From Podaxis mareebaensis (lineage: Eukaryota > Basidiomycota > Agaricomycetes > Agaricales > Agaricaceae): DNA of 64,000 nt. A program made the translations under genes and the position numbers. Below are positions 23,230-35,860 of the stretch, piece by piece. Positions within the stretch are counted from its first letter, which is position 1. Every line of letters starts with the position of its first letter. The notes under the pieces are model-generated. The model did no database searches, was not told the origin of the DNA, and was given only the letters and a program-made list of their open reading frames with translations. The stretch spans positions 1 through 64,000 of the forward strand of contig JAEUWP010000128.1 of the NCBI GenBank assembly GCA_018524725.1, given 5' to 3'.

Positions 23230-23835
23230 TTGGGAGAAAGGTAGGCATGAGTGTACTTATTATGCCTCCTAATTGGCTTTACATGTGGAAAGTTACGGAA
23301 CACAGAGGGGAAGGAACAATAGCTTGAGGCGGCGCTTGTGGCCAGCAGCTGGGTGATGTCAAGGGGTTCTCCAGATTCAAAAAGATGATAAATTGAGGAA
23401 TGGCATGAACAGAAGGTTTGAAGAGGTGTCAACGATAACCAGGATGAGGCGGACTCACCAACAGAGGTGTGGGGCTGATTTAGTGGATGTGATACTGGGC
23501 CAAAAGGTACGAGAGGGCAAGAATGATTACAGTAAATTCGTGGTGTATGTAATGTCTGGATTATGTTTGTAGTGATAAAAGTCTGTTTGTCTGCCTGCCA
23601 TACAAGCAACAGGCGAGTTGGGCGTCAGACTATTTATATCGACCAACGATGCATTTGTGTTTGCACCAGTTACTATTTGGGTATCACGGAGATCATGAGG
23701 GCGATGGAGTCCAACAATTGGTTCCTGGAGATTGGTACATGAAGCGCGTGTTTTCAGTTCGTAAACAAGAAGGGGACGAAGATAGATAAAGACTCCGCTG
23801 GTATTGCGGCTGGAACGTGTGTAGGGTGATGAACC
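23230..23835 (-). repeat. Copy 2 of the diverged dispersed repeat with TATA-like site
   Basis: This aligns by eye with 85-640. The shared landmark is the complement of ATATAAATAG near 23630-23639. A 131-codon open stretch lies on the minus strand (23214-23609), but its product is not recognised. It sits between the NPC1 relic and the transcription factor gene and could be a solo LTR of an unnamed family. Confidence 0.4.
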
Positions 23836-24148
23836 ATTAACTGAATAAACGGGGAGATGGTGATACTTAGGCACTTGGCAGGTGTCGTGTAAATAACGCG
23901 GACCTTGGAAACGTAAAGAATTTTCGCAGGTTGCGATGGGGGTTGCTGGGATCAGACGGACACCTGCCAGAACTACTCAAACATGCTTAGCGCCTGCAGA
24001 ACACCTTGGGGCAGATGTAATTTTCAAAACTTAAATGCACGTGAGGTGAAGTGCTGGAGAGATGACACTCGAGGGGCACACCAATCGCCTTTTATGGCCC
24101 GGCGGACAGAAGGCGACCGTTAATGATTCTCTCTTCCTGACTCTGACC

Positions 24149-27100
24149 ATGCCTGCCGCTTCCTCCTCGCGCAAAGACAACAATCCCCAGCTCAAGGCTC
24201 TGGACAAGGAGACAAAGCGGGCAAGGGGTGAGTACTCCTCTCCCGCCCTTTTCGCATTCTCACTCATGCTTCTCACAGGCGCCCTCTCATGTGCCGAGTG
24301 TAGACGGTACCTGCAACTTTTCTATTTGCCACCCCCACCATTTGACCACTTCGTTCCTCCGCTTTTTCCAGGCTCAAGCTTAAATGTGATAAGACCGTAC
24401 CCTGCGCAAGGTAGGTCTATATCTCGTCTCCGTCCCACCACCGGTTGTTCGGCTGCATTTTCATTGACTTTATCATTGCATCACACCAGCTGTAAGCGCA
24501 GAGGGTGCTCCGCCATTTGTCCGAATGGCAGTCTCATCACTGGTCAGGGAACACGGTGCGCCCACCTTTTTGTGGTGTATATAAACTACCCCCTAACTCT
24601 ACCCAATTCCATGTACGCATCCACAGGTTCGTCCTCGCAGATACTGAAAAGCTGCACCAAAAGATCGCTCAGATGAGTGACCGCATCCGCCAGCTTGAAG
24701 ATGCCGTTGCCATTCTTCAGTCTACCCTGTCCAACGAACCACACCCGCTCCTCTCGCGTGAGCTCCTCAAGATCAAGTCGAGTATAGAGTTACATGCTGC
24801 AGTGGATGAAGAAGTTGTTGCGCAGAGTAGGAAACAGGAGCCGGAAGAGGAGGGCGTTATTGACGCGTTTGGGACGCTGGCAATCCGGGATGATGGTGCC
24901 GCCACATTCTACGGGAGGTCTGCTGGTTCCGAGGTGCGTTGGTGAGGTTTGAGAAAGGCTGCGATTTGACGTAATGGTTTACCGTGCAGAGCCTGCTGAT
25001 TGTGAGTTGGTCGTAGCATAACTAGGGGCGTCCCTATAGCTTAACCACCCCTCAGGGTGAACCGCATTCCGATGACCCAAGTACTACCCTCGGGAATGGC
25101 CTGCAAGAACCACAACCCGTACGTGACAATACTCAAGCACATGCTCCCTCTTCAAACACGCAACACCAACCCCAATCCACTGCTGCACTTACCTATCAAA
25201 CCCTCCACACCACACACCCATCCTCCGGCAGTTCCTCCACACAACAACATACGTCCCCGCGCGAATCAATAGCAGCCCTCACGGCATCCTTCCCCCTCAG
25301 CGCGAACGCCTTTCAAGCCATCACAATTGACATGGACTACCTCCTCGTGCACTTCCTGCCGAAATGGGAGGAAGCCTGGCGGCTCGCGCAGTTATACCTC
25401 GAACAGGCGCCGTGGTTCTTTGGTGCGGTGACGAAACGACAGCTGTTGGAAGAGATGCTGCCGATGTGGTACTACGAGGCTAGAGGACTCGTACCTGGAG
25501 GTGCTCCATCTCCTGGTACGAGTGGAGCACCATTGACGCCCGTGAGTCCAACAGACAGACAACCTGCGAACGCTGCATCACCTGGGTCGTTTTCGAACTC
25601 CTCATCCTCCTCGTCCGCTACCACCACCTATGGTTCCTCTAAAAGCCCGGGGCAAGGACAGACTACGCGCACAGCACATGACCTTGCGCTGTTGTTTATG
25701 GTTTTCTGCTTTGGTGCGCTTACGGATGTCAACTTACCAGCGGCGCCGGATAATCCGGTCTCGGAGGAGTTCTTTCAGCTTACGAAGGCGGCATTGGTGT
25801 TGGAACCGGTGTTGGAGAGGCCGCCAAGTGTGTCTACGGTGCAGACGTTGTCGTTGATGGCAATCTATGAGGGGATTTGTTCGAAGGATGGAAGTATTGA
25901 GCGGACCTGGGCGTTGTTCGGGATCGCCGTCAAGTTGGCGCAGAGTGTGAGTGCCTTTTTTGAGCAAAATTTTATTTTGAAGGTCTAATGGATGCCTTCG
26001 GTGTGTAGATTGGACTGCGTGAGTGATAAATTGGATATTCCTTGATATAGGATTAGGTGCTCATGCGATGCATGTGGATAGATCGTGATTGTGCAAGATG
26101 GAAACTCTCCCCCGCAGAGGTGCAGAAAAGGCGAGCGCTGTTCTGGGAGTTATTTATTACAGATTGCTGGCAGGTGCGCAATACGTCTCTCAGTCCATGC
26201 TTACAGCTAACAGGGATCGGTGTAGAGCTTGGCAACAGGCAGGCTGGCCACGTTCTCACTTCCATTTGTTGACTGCGAATTGCCCGCAGATCCAGACGAG
26301 ACCATCGCAGAAGACGGGAGCATTCAACCCAGCTGTACGTCCTCGCTACCTTTCCTCCCATATATTAATTCATTCAACTCGTACAGTCCCGTTCTGGAAA
26401 GCCCGCTTTGGCGCCGAATGCGTCTCTGCAGTCGTCCAAGGCACACTGACCTCGCGTGCGCCCAAGTACAGCATTATACTCGACCTAGACCGGAAGGTAA
26501 GGGATATGGAGATGCCGCTGTATGCACAACAAGCGCAGACGTTGAACCTTGGTTCAAATATGGATGGCGCGAATTTGGGGCTTGGACTTGGAGAGACGAT
26601 GAGTCGGTTCATGCCGATTAATTATCGTGAGCTTAGTGCGTGCGTTCCCCACAGTTATCTCGTGCAGAAGGAACTAATAATGAGATGCATCCATATAGCG
26701 CTATTGTATATCCATCGCTGTTTCTTTGCACACGCTATCTCGACACACCCAAACGACCCGATCAAGTCTGCGTATGCGCCGAGCTTTTTGGCTGGGTATA
26801 GGAGCGCATGTACGATTTTGGGATCGGTGAGGCAGCAGTTTACGTTGTTCCCGAGGCAGATTGCACGGTTCTGGGTGTTGTGGACGCACGCGTTTAGTGC
26901 TGCTGTGAGTTGCTTTTCCCTTTTTTTTTTCCCTTTCCCCCTTTTTTTCTTTTCTTCTTTTTTTTTCTGTATTTCTTTGCTGCCCGCTCTGTTTCCTTCG
27001 TCACTTAAATCATCTTCCCCACATTCTCATCCGCCTTCCCTCCCGCCTTATCCCCTACATTCTCCATTCTCCTTTCTCTCATGCCTTCTTTCCTTCTTCC

Positions 27101-29453
27101 TGTCCTTCTCTTCCTTTCCCGCGCTTTTCTCTTTCCCCCGGTATTGCGGTTATTTTCAACTTGCGAGTTATTTTGAACCTCTTTCTGATGCATGTGGACC
27201 CGGATATCTTTTTGTAGGTCATGTTAGCGTCAGTGGCGACACATGTGTCCAAGCAATCACAAGTTGCACACGCGGCGCTGATAGAACTCAATAGCGCGTG
27301 TGAGCTGTTTGAGCACGCTGCAAGGCATGGTGGGAGAGCTGTCAAGTTTTTGGTGAGTACCCGTGTAATTTCTATTTCTGTCCGACTTGTGTGTTTCGGC
27401 TTTTTTCACCCTTCCTATCTTCCATTCCCCCGCTGTGTGACTGAAGGTTTATTCCGGTTTGACGTGTTGCTTTCGATTATATTCCTTTCCATTGATAAAT
27501 TTATCGATTGGTGATACTGATGACGGCATCTGGTTTGTTGATGATAGCCGATTCTGAAACGTCTACGTGCGAAAGCAGAAAAGGCGTTTGAAGACAGCGA
27601 AAATGGAGTGCCGCAGAGTATACCGAACGATGTGTTGAAGCCATCAAAGACGGATGAAGAGAAAAATGAGTTGGAGATTTTCGGTGGGAAGACACATACA
27701 GTTGCGACGAAGCGGTCACCTGTGAATGCGAGACCGAATTCTGCTGGTGAGTTTTTAGATTACCTGACTTCTTTGTATGACTTGGCTGACTGGCTTTTTT
27801 TCCCTTTCCTACCTCTAAACTTTATTTTTGGATGTAGGGAGTTTGTCGTCTTCGAGAGGGAGCTCAGGGAGCCCACAGATTAAGCCCCTTACACAACAGA
27901 CCCAAGCACAGGGACACTCGCAAGTTCCGGGTCAGGCATCCGTATACCCGCCGAATCCACAGGGACCAGGAACGGGATATGGAAGCCCGCAGCAACAGCA
28001 GCAGTTAGTGAACCAATATCCCTCGTTCCAGGGCGTGCATCCGAGTTTGGTGCATGAGTTGCACGGGTTTGGTGGAAGGATTGAGGCGCAGGTTAGGCAG
28101 GCTTATATGGGTGGTGGTGATGTGTCTAGTGCGAATGCGAGTGCCAGTACAGGTGGAACGATTCGAGAGGTGGCGCCGGTCGGGGTCGGTGTTGAAGATA
28201 GGAATGAGATGGTTGGCGTCGAGTTCCAGCAGCAACAACAACGCCAGAGGGAGATCGAGATGGAGTATCAGCAACAGCAACAGATGCAAGTGGAAGCGGA
28301 GAGAAGGCAGAGGGAAGAGAGGCAGAGGGTTCAAGAGTTGGAGAGGGTTCAAGAGATGGAGAGGGTTCAAGAGATGGAGAGGGTTCAAGAGATGGAGAGG
28401 CAGAGAGTTCAAGAGATGGAGAGGCAGAGAGTTCAAGAGATGGAGAGGCAGAGAGTTCAAGAGATGGAGAGGCAGAGGGTTCAAGAGATAGAGAGGCAGA
28501 GAGAGCAGGAACGTGAGAGGGAGAGAGAGAGAGCGGAGAAGAGTCAGATACAGAGGGCGAGGCAGCAACAGCGCCAACATCACCAACAATATCAGACGCC
28601 ACAACCGCCGCGGTCGTCCATCTATCAACCCCAGCAACATCCGCAACCTAGTGAGTACTACACCCAGCAACAAGACGAAAGCGGAAGTGCACGGATGCCA
28701 CCTCCCCCAGCAACGAATGTACAACCACCGAGGCATCGACCGCCGCGGGCGTATTCAAGGCAACAACCGTACGGAAATGGACAAGACGTGATGTATCACC
28801 AAAGTCAACCTGTGCCAGCGGCCGCGCATCAGTCGCAGGAGCCAGTCCACCCTCATCCACTCCAGCAACAGCAGCAGTTACACGTTATACCACCACAGCA
28901 ATATGTTGGTGCGAGAGGTGAATTGGTTACGCCGTTGTCGTCGTCCCCGATGTCGGATCAGGGGACGCCTGTAACGCCGTATGATCCGCAGGGTCCGTCT
29001 TATCACCAGCAGGTGGCGCAATATCCGCAGCAACAGGGACCGCAGCCCCAACAAGGGTATTCACAGGAGACGTATTCACAATATTGGGCTGCTGCACCTA
29101 GTGTACCGGATGCACACCGATATGCAGCGCATGGGCCGCAGCAACATGTACAGTATTCGGCCCCAGTGCAGCACCAATATCCAACGCAGGCACAGGGTGC
29201 CGACCAGGTTCATATGGCACACCCAGGCCAGCATCATCCCCAGCATCAGCAACACCCGGGGTATCCGCAACACCAGTATACACCTGGGGGTGTGTTGAGA
29301 GGTATCGCGGCGGATGATAACAGACTACAGGAGACATGGACGACGTATATGTATAATGTAAGTTTTTCCTTTGTTTTCTTTTTTTTTTTTGTTCGGGTGC
29401 TGATGTTTTATGTTGTGTAGGTTGCTTCGCCGAGAACTTTCTTCGAAGATTGA
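24149..29453 (+). CDS. Zn2Cys6 fungal transcription factor with Fungal_trans domain
   Basis: A nuclear DNA-binding regulator. Sixteen exons can be traced with GT-AG borders: 24149-24227, 24279-24306, 24372-24410, 24490-24555, 24627-24933, 24990-25001, 25056-25946, 26009-26018, 26082-26173, 26226-26334, 26387-26635, 26699-26904, 27218-27352, 27548-27746, 27838-29357 and 29421-29453. The binuclear zinc cluster is split over exons 2-4 (C-X2-C-X6-C-X5-C-X2-C-X8-C) and is followed by a coiled coil (LHQKIAQMSDRIRQLEDA). The central Fungal_trans (PF04082-type) domain contains GLHRDCARW across exons 8-9. A glutamine-rich tail follows, with an ERVQEM-type repeat coil at 28326-28505. The protein ends RTFFED. 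Two microexons of 12 and 10 bp keep the frame. Target genes are unknown. Confidence 0.92.
28326..28505 (+). repeat. Coding minisatellite of 18- and 24-bp units
   Basis: Units of GTTCAAGAGATGGAGAGG (18 bp) repeat about four times, then expand to 24 bp by insertion of CAGAGA and repeat about four more times. They encode a charged helix of the pattern VQEMER and RVQEMERQ. Near identity of the units suggests recent expansion and probable length variation between strains. Confidence 0.85.
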
Positions 29454-30677
29454 AGGCTCGAAGGGACCGTTGTGGTCTGACATTGGTGTATGCCTTGACT
29501 GTATACCTATACCCGTTAAACGTGCTGATCCTTTCTTGGGATTTTGATCGATACCTTTGCTTTTTTTTTAGTCTCTTGCTCTCGTTTGATTGTACGTTAG
29601 TGTACTGATCTCACCTCTATTTTGTCTCTGCCCATTCAAATCCGTTCCTTTTTCTCATCCCTCTGATATTTCTGTGTTGTTGTTGTGTCGGTATTTCGGT
29701 ATTCGTACGTTGTATCGTGTAATAGTGGTTTTGTTTCTACCAGTATCTACAATGACGCTTGGTCTTTAATCGACTTGTACTTGACTTGTCCGTGCTCTGG
29801 TTTGCGTAGAAGAGTGTAGGCACAAACTACATAGGCAATTTGTGCAAGTGAACAGCTAGGTCGACAGCCCCTCGCGGAGGGTCTTGACTGGTAACGTGAC
29901 GTAAAAAAAGAAAAGAAAAACAAAGGATTTAAACTCAAGCTCAAATGAGGGAGTCCTTCCCTCAGTTGGTATCTTGAAGCTTCCATCGACCCCAAGGCTC
30001 CGTAGAGCTCAAGCCCTCAAGTATATTTCATCCGGCTCGTGTCTGAGAAACTTTCATTCGCCACATCCCTCGCTTCGTCAGAAAGCAACCTACACCACCG
30101 TATTTTCACTGCTATAAAAGGATTGGGACCCTTCAACTACGTCCTATCGCAACTGACAATAGCCACTGGTCCAGAGGTGCTTGAGTCAGCTTTCCCGACT
30201 TTCCTTTCTATACCCATGCCGTTCGGTTCGTGTTATCCTAAACGGTGGTTGGATTTGCTAATCAGAGTCTAGACGAGGGCTGTTGACAAAAGTGGCAGTG
30301 AACGGATTGAATCAGGGAATGACAGGGGTGCAAGATAAGATTGAGATCCTCCAATACAGTGTCACGCTCTTGTTTGCAGACAGTCTCCTTTGTCATGTCT
30401 AGTTTATGTGCCTATACATAGGCCTGTTTCAAACTTCTGGCATGTAGGCCGCAGTCAATCGCGAAGCGAAATGAATTCCGGTTGAAGATTCCAGAGCCTG
30501 CCACAAATTACGTTCGAAGGATTCGAGCCATTAAGTCCACAGCAAGAAGGGATCCCCTTCTCGCCAAAATTAACCACGCAATGAGCCTGCAAGGCAGGTA
30601 TATCAGTTTTGGCTCCCAGGGGGCTGTGACAGTTGGTCTTTGGACACTTACTTGTTATTGAGAGGCGAAGTCAAACC
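29454..30677. other. Intergenic: 3' flank of the transcription factor, nothing certain
   Basis: T-rich sequence follows the stop codon, as expected for a fungal 3' UTR. A TATAAAAGG at 30114-30122 resembles a promoter, but no coding frame with a plausible start and splice pattern was found downstream of it. Confidence 0.4.
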
Positions 30678-31237
30678 TTACTCTCCTTCCCAATCGTCCA
30701 AAAGACCCTTTCGGTTCTTATCCTTCCCAAGAATTTTCTGCCCGGTTGAATTCGCCGGTTTTCGATGAATGTTGCTGGACTCGAGCCGGCGTTTCAGATG
30801 AAACGCACACTTCCCAAAGGCTCGACGTGTTTGAGTGTTAAGATAAACGGTTAATAGACTAGCGATAGCGGCACTTGCACAGGCCCATAATATGACCAAT
30901 GGGAGGCCACGACGCGCCGGGGACAGGGAGACAAACCTGAGAACAGGAAACAATTCTCATTAGGAAGCGACCTGCTTGTTCAACCTCTTGCTCCTGGGTA
31001 GGACAAATTGGTTAAGGGGAATTCTTCCCCGAAAGCCTTCATCGATCGCAACCGTGTATTAACGAAAACCATTGGTGCTAATCTGGCGAGTTTCTTTGAT
31101 GCAACTTGGCAAATGGATCTGCATACCAGATAATGTATACTTGGCCAATTCCCAGTGATCAGAAGAAAGCAAGGCAGAAAGCAATTAAACGCAAAGGGCG
31201 CCGCCCAACTTCGAAACCGAGGTAAAGTACGAGACAA
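30678..31237 (-). CDS. Possible small membrane protein gene, unrecognised
   Basis: Two open minus-strand stretches (30980-31237 and 30678-30953) could be joined by an intron ending at a CAG near 30938. The second encodes a hydrophobic segment (LPLVILWACASAAIASLL) followed by a basic tail ending LLDDWEGE. No in-frame ATG was found at the start, so the 5' end is unknown and the gene may be partial or spurious. It lies downstream of, and on the same strand as, the gene at 31442-32554. Confidence 0.25.
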
Positions 31238-31441
31238 TCTACTATGGGTGAAATGGAGAACGAAACTTCATACTACTACAAGTCCAGCAAACTGCCGGGC
31301 ATTATGATATCGATGCATAAGAGCTCCATGCGCTCAAACAGGCTCTCGGTGATCATCAGCGGTACTGTGACAACCACATCAGAAAATGTTCGTGTCATTT
31401 ATGTCGTGAGTGCAACGCTCCGGTGATGGACGGAAATGTTC

Positions 31442-32554
31442 TCAACTCGTCTTCATCGGAGTAATGGTTGAAGTGGTAGAAACCGATGATACCCGTGACC
31501 CCCGGGAAGAAGTCCGGTTTGGATGGGGCTGATAGGAACGTGAACTTGAGGAGTCTGCACTTGCATGGGAAGACATGGTCTTTGAACGGAGGAGCGCCCG
31601 GGTATCCTCCCCTCCTCGCCGAGGCTCTGGTAATTGCGAGTAGCCTCGACGCTTACGCGTTGGCAGCGGAGGCGGTGACGGTGAATTTCGGTATCTACAG
31701 GTCGCCGGTGCAGGGAGGGAAGGCGATTTGTTGTGGTGTCGTGGGCCATCGGATGTAGAAGCCTGCATCCTGGAAACAGCGGATGTCATTGCTTTGACCT
31801 TGAGGAAAACATTCGGCAGGCGAAGAGAGTTGGTAGGAGATGTTATATCAGGGTCAGCAGCAAACATTGACCGCTTGGGTGGGGAAGGTGGCGGAGAGGT
31901 GATAGCCTGGGAAGGCAGGAAATCTTCAAATGACTTTAGATTTGAGTTGACGGTCAGAGCCTTCCGTTTCTCGCCGGGATCTGTAGAACAGGGAAATTCA
32001 GTATTGATATTAACGAATAGATTGTAGAGTCAGGTTAAGACATGTGGTCGACATGAGGCACCACATGTAAGTCAAAGCGATCGACGTAAAGAACTGGGAT
32101 CACAAATTATGTACTCAAGAAAGCAAAGGGGAGTGAGGTAGCTGGAGGCGGGCCTCGTCAATCGGGATCGAGGGGTGGGCTATGGCTGCGATACGGTGGT
32201 GGGAGTGGAACAAACCTATTCACCTGATGGCTCAAAGGCATTTGGACGTGCTCTTCGAATGTTATTCTCCCTTCCTTGGACTGGCGTAAGCACCCCAAAC
32301 CTGTTTCCTGGCTCCGACTCGTACAGAGCACCAGTACGATCTTGAAAAGTATAGCGACTGGTGTCGGCATCGTAGCCGACGCGCTTCATTCCCTCAGGGA
32401 GGCGTGCAGAATCCTGTTACCATGCCATATCACACGACCGTAAAGCAGTGCAAGACCGTGAAATTGAATGACGATTTGGAGAGCGTCGTAAGTGGTGCGC
32501 TGAGCGACTCAGAAGACTACTACTCACCTCGTCATATTGCGACCAGCGGCCCAT
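31442..32554 (-). CDS. Conserved small fungal protein starting MGRW, function unknown
   Basis: Three exons on the minus strand: 32528-32554, 32224-32413 and 31442-31980, giving 251 residues in phase. The first exon encodes only MGRWSQYDE. The second starts DSARLPEGMKRVGYDADTSR and continues with aromatic and charged residues. From memory, this opening (MGRW..YDED..RLPEGM.RVGYD.DT) is shared by small proteins across many fungi, sometimes labelled as carbohydrate-binding or LysM-type, but I see no diagnostic LysM core. The third exon is serine-, proline- and arginine-rich and likely disordered. The splice from 32224 to 31980 is the simplest that keeps the frame; a further small exon between them is possible. 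Confidence 0.65.
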
Positions 32555-34251
32555 GAATGTGGTTTAAGATTTGCTTGGGGTGCAAGTTGGAGGGGAGAAA
32601 CACAGGAGTACAGAATAGACACCGTCTTAAAAGCTGGATGAGAGTCGAGTCGTTGGTCGCGTGAGGCACTGCATTAGCCCTAGGAGCCGAACCAATGATC
32701 GCGATCCTTTTGGATCCTAGTGTTCGTGCTAAATATGTCATGTGCTAGATATGTGACAGCATGACATGAATGGATGACCCACACCTCGATAGGAGTTGCG
32801 ACTCAAGTCGTTCAATTGCGGAACGGGCTAACCTGGCCGGCCAATCTACATTGACCTTTATTTTTACATAACTTTGTCAGTGTTATGACCAGAGATGAGG
32901 TCATTTTCGCGATCCGTGAACACGTATAGAGGTTTATCACGAAAGCTTGTTGTGGACTGCCTGAGTGTATGCGTTTTCAGCTTTCAAATCTCCGCCATTT
33001 GCGCAGCGGTGACTAATCCTGAGGCTACTCCGAAGCCTCTCCTTGCTCACTAGTTCATTAATTCCTCGGAGGCGGACCCTTCGCACTTACATCTCACTTA
33101 TTGAGTCCACTTCGACACCGCACATCACCTTAGGCTCATAATGCTTAACATCGCGTGCTGCAGACGCGGTGGTCATACCGTGGTGATACTACCGTTTCTC
33201 CATGAAAGCCGAAAGTGAAGGTTGTGCCGCTACTACAACTATATACGTCGTTGCTATATACCCGGATCCAGGCTGTCAATCGTACAGTGTGCAATCGCTG
33301 TGGTGAAAGATATATTAGTGGAGAGTAGTAGTGGTGGTTTTCGTTCTACGATTTATCCTACGCATCATGCAGTAGCTGATGAATGATTTTCAACAGAACA
33401 TCTGTTACTTAGAACTTGCAATGTTCGGTCAGTATATCAGCCTGTCACCAACTTCATAGCATGCACGGAACTTCTTGCCAAAACCCGATTCCGTGTACGA
33501 GGACCTAGGAGCAGCAATTCATGCAGTGGTTCGAGTGACATTGCAACACCAACGAAGAACACCAAAGTCAAACTAGCATAGAAGTGTCTATAACGAGCGT
33601 AGTACAATGACGACTGTGAGATTGCCCAAGATAGCGCAGATGTTATCAGTTGCTAAAGCAACTCCTCTTCCCCTGACGCGAACATGGAAGGCCGCCGTTT
33701 ATGGGGAGGAGAAAGGGCGTATTATTGTGGCAGCCTCACTGGTAGGGAAGGAGAGGGGACGGAGAATATGCAGGACTTGAGATACTATTCAGGTAGAAAC
33801 TAAGGTCAAGTTACAAAACGTCCAACCTCGCTCTCCTATCGCCTTCCTAACGTAGAAAAACTTCTATCTGTATCAGTCACGCCCAAATTCTTACTGGTGC
33901 AAGCCGCAACTTGCGGAACATCACCGACAGTTCCTAATAGCACTGTCATTTTTAGACGGGGAGGGTATAGGTGTTGAAGAACTGACATCAACCGAGCTGT
34001 TGAGATCATTGCTGTCGCCACCATGGTGCCCAGTGCATTTCATACCCTCATTGAGAAGCTTGATGAGTTTGAGTGCTGGATGTGACAAGAGTTAGAGCTG
34101 CGCGTGGTGGGGGAAGAGTTGATAGAAGTCACAGGGAACCATAGCTACAGGCACACAGTACTTGACATCTTCAGTAACATTCCGGAATTCTTGGTAATCT
34201 ACTCTGATGATCCGGATCAACAGGTCTCAATCAACAACAAAGATATTGTAA
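32555..34251. other. Intergenic stretch without a clear gene
   Basis: Only short open frames occur, and none joins convincingly. The right third of the stretch holds the 3' flank of the DUF6533-type gene. No RNA gene or transposon end was recognised. Confidence 0.4.
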
Positions 34252-35860
34252 TTATACTAATCTACTTTGATTTGTAATCGAGCCTCCTGACATGGACGTC
34301 GATGGCAGTTCAGCAGCGAATAGTCGACGGGTATGGAGTATCATCCTTGTCGATAGGACCATCCGGGTGACAATAAACAGCCTATAGAATGTCACCCATG
34401 AGAGACAGCACTAGAAAGTGAAGCACTCCAGAATGTTTGGCACTCACGGCACCATCATGAACATGTTGTTTGTCTATCAGAAGACCTTGAACTGGCTGGA
34501 AACTCTAGATGAGGGCAGAGAGAATGCTTACAGATTGGATTACTATAGCCAATGCTAAAATTGAGTATCCTTATTGACATTAGTAATGTCAGATATTAGA
34601 AAGAGTACATCTCCCGAGTTCATATAAGCAAGACTTACCACAGAGGTATATGTAGAAGAGGACACCTATGTGGCCAGAGTGAGATATGAATGGTGTAGGA
34701 ATGAATTAGTCAGAGGTAACCTTCACGGTATACTTGGTGCATCAAACTATGTCCTCCTAGACCTCTTGGGTCTGATATAGCTGTGAGAGTGCGGGGTCAG
34801 GTATCAGTGTAAATACAAAAGAGATCCTAACTCACCCATTTGGGTTGTTGGAATCAGGGCCAACACAAGCACCACTGGATTCTCACAGTGAGTACCGGAT
34901 CAGATAAAACACTATCAGGTGGAATTGACTTACCAATATCAGGGACCAAATTGACAAGGTACATGAACCATCCATCTTTCAACTGTGTGTGGAAAATACA
35001 ACCATTGAATCCATCAATGGAATAAAAGTTGTCTATTAGCTGAATTCAGTATCTTTAAACTATTCCAGAATCAACATTTAGAAGAACTTGAAACCTCACA
35101 GTAATATGATCCAAAATATTTTCTGCCAAAGTACAGTTGAAAGCCCGTTATCGCAATAAACATGGTCACTACCCCAGCAAGTATCCTCTTATCATTTCCC
35201 CACATGACGTGGAGGCGCAAACAAAGGATTGCTTGAGTTTGGGGGTGAATGTTACACTTATTTTAATTAATGTGATATAGACTACTCACTTTCGGAAAGT
35301 AACATGCCGACTAAACCAATGTCTAAACAATAATTAACTGAAATATTGAGGGTAAATCAGGTAATTTGCTTACAAGCAAATGCCTCTGCTAGGCCCTGGC
35401 AATTGGTAGTGGGATCCCATCCGACTATGCCCAGTACTGTGGACGCCGTCAATGTAAATCGAGTGATTATGAGACCCAACATACAAAATTGTTGCATGAT
35501 GAGATTGGGGATTACAAAATACCGGTCTAGGAGGAAGACAAATTTCATGAGGGTCCACCTAGAGGCCCAGACAAGTTCTACCTCCTGAGCAAATGTCAAG
35601 GAGTAGTCATATACCTTTTGAAGCAATAAAACAAATAAGAACGAATTGAGGGTTAGGTGGTTATTGACTTACATATAGGGCCAGCGCAATGCCTATGGTA
35701 AAACAGATATTGACCGCTCACACAACTTCGATCTCAATCTTAACCTGGAAGACTCATACCTTCAAAATACTGTTACAACACCCATAATTAACTCACGAAG
35801 TGGTAAGTAATTAGGTGTGTTACCGGCCCACCTGATATAACTGAAGTCGGTGTAGATCAT
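34252..35860 (-). CDS. DUF6533-type seven-helix membrane protein
   Basis: Twelve short exons on the minus strand join in phase: 35824-35860, 35673-35692, 35374-35614, 35290-35322, 35095-35231, 34934-34982, 34836-34881, one ending at 34721 (start uncertain), 34639-34665, 34532-34554, 34448-34473 and 34252-34381. The opening GIALALYVYDYSLTFAQEVE and the following LVWASRWTLMKFVFLLDRY are typical of the DUF6533 family, which is expanded in mushrooms. Later segments (IGLVGMLLSETILCLRLHV; GVLFYIYLCALAIVIQS) form further hydrophobic helices. The tail FIVTRMVLSTRMIL also fits. The function of this family is not established. No stop breaks the frame, so the gene looks intact apart from one uncertain exon edge. 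Confidence 0.8.

Noticed and set aside
28005..28736. Leucine-rich antisense frame of 243 codons
   Set aside because: It is the mirror of the repeat-rich coiled-coil exon of the transcription factor; the repeats create the open frame.
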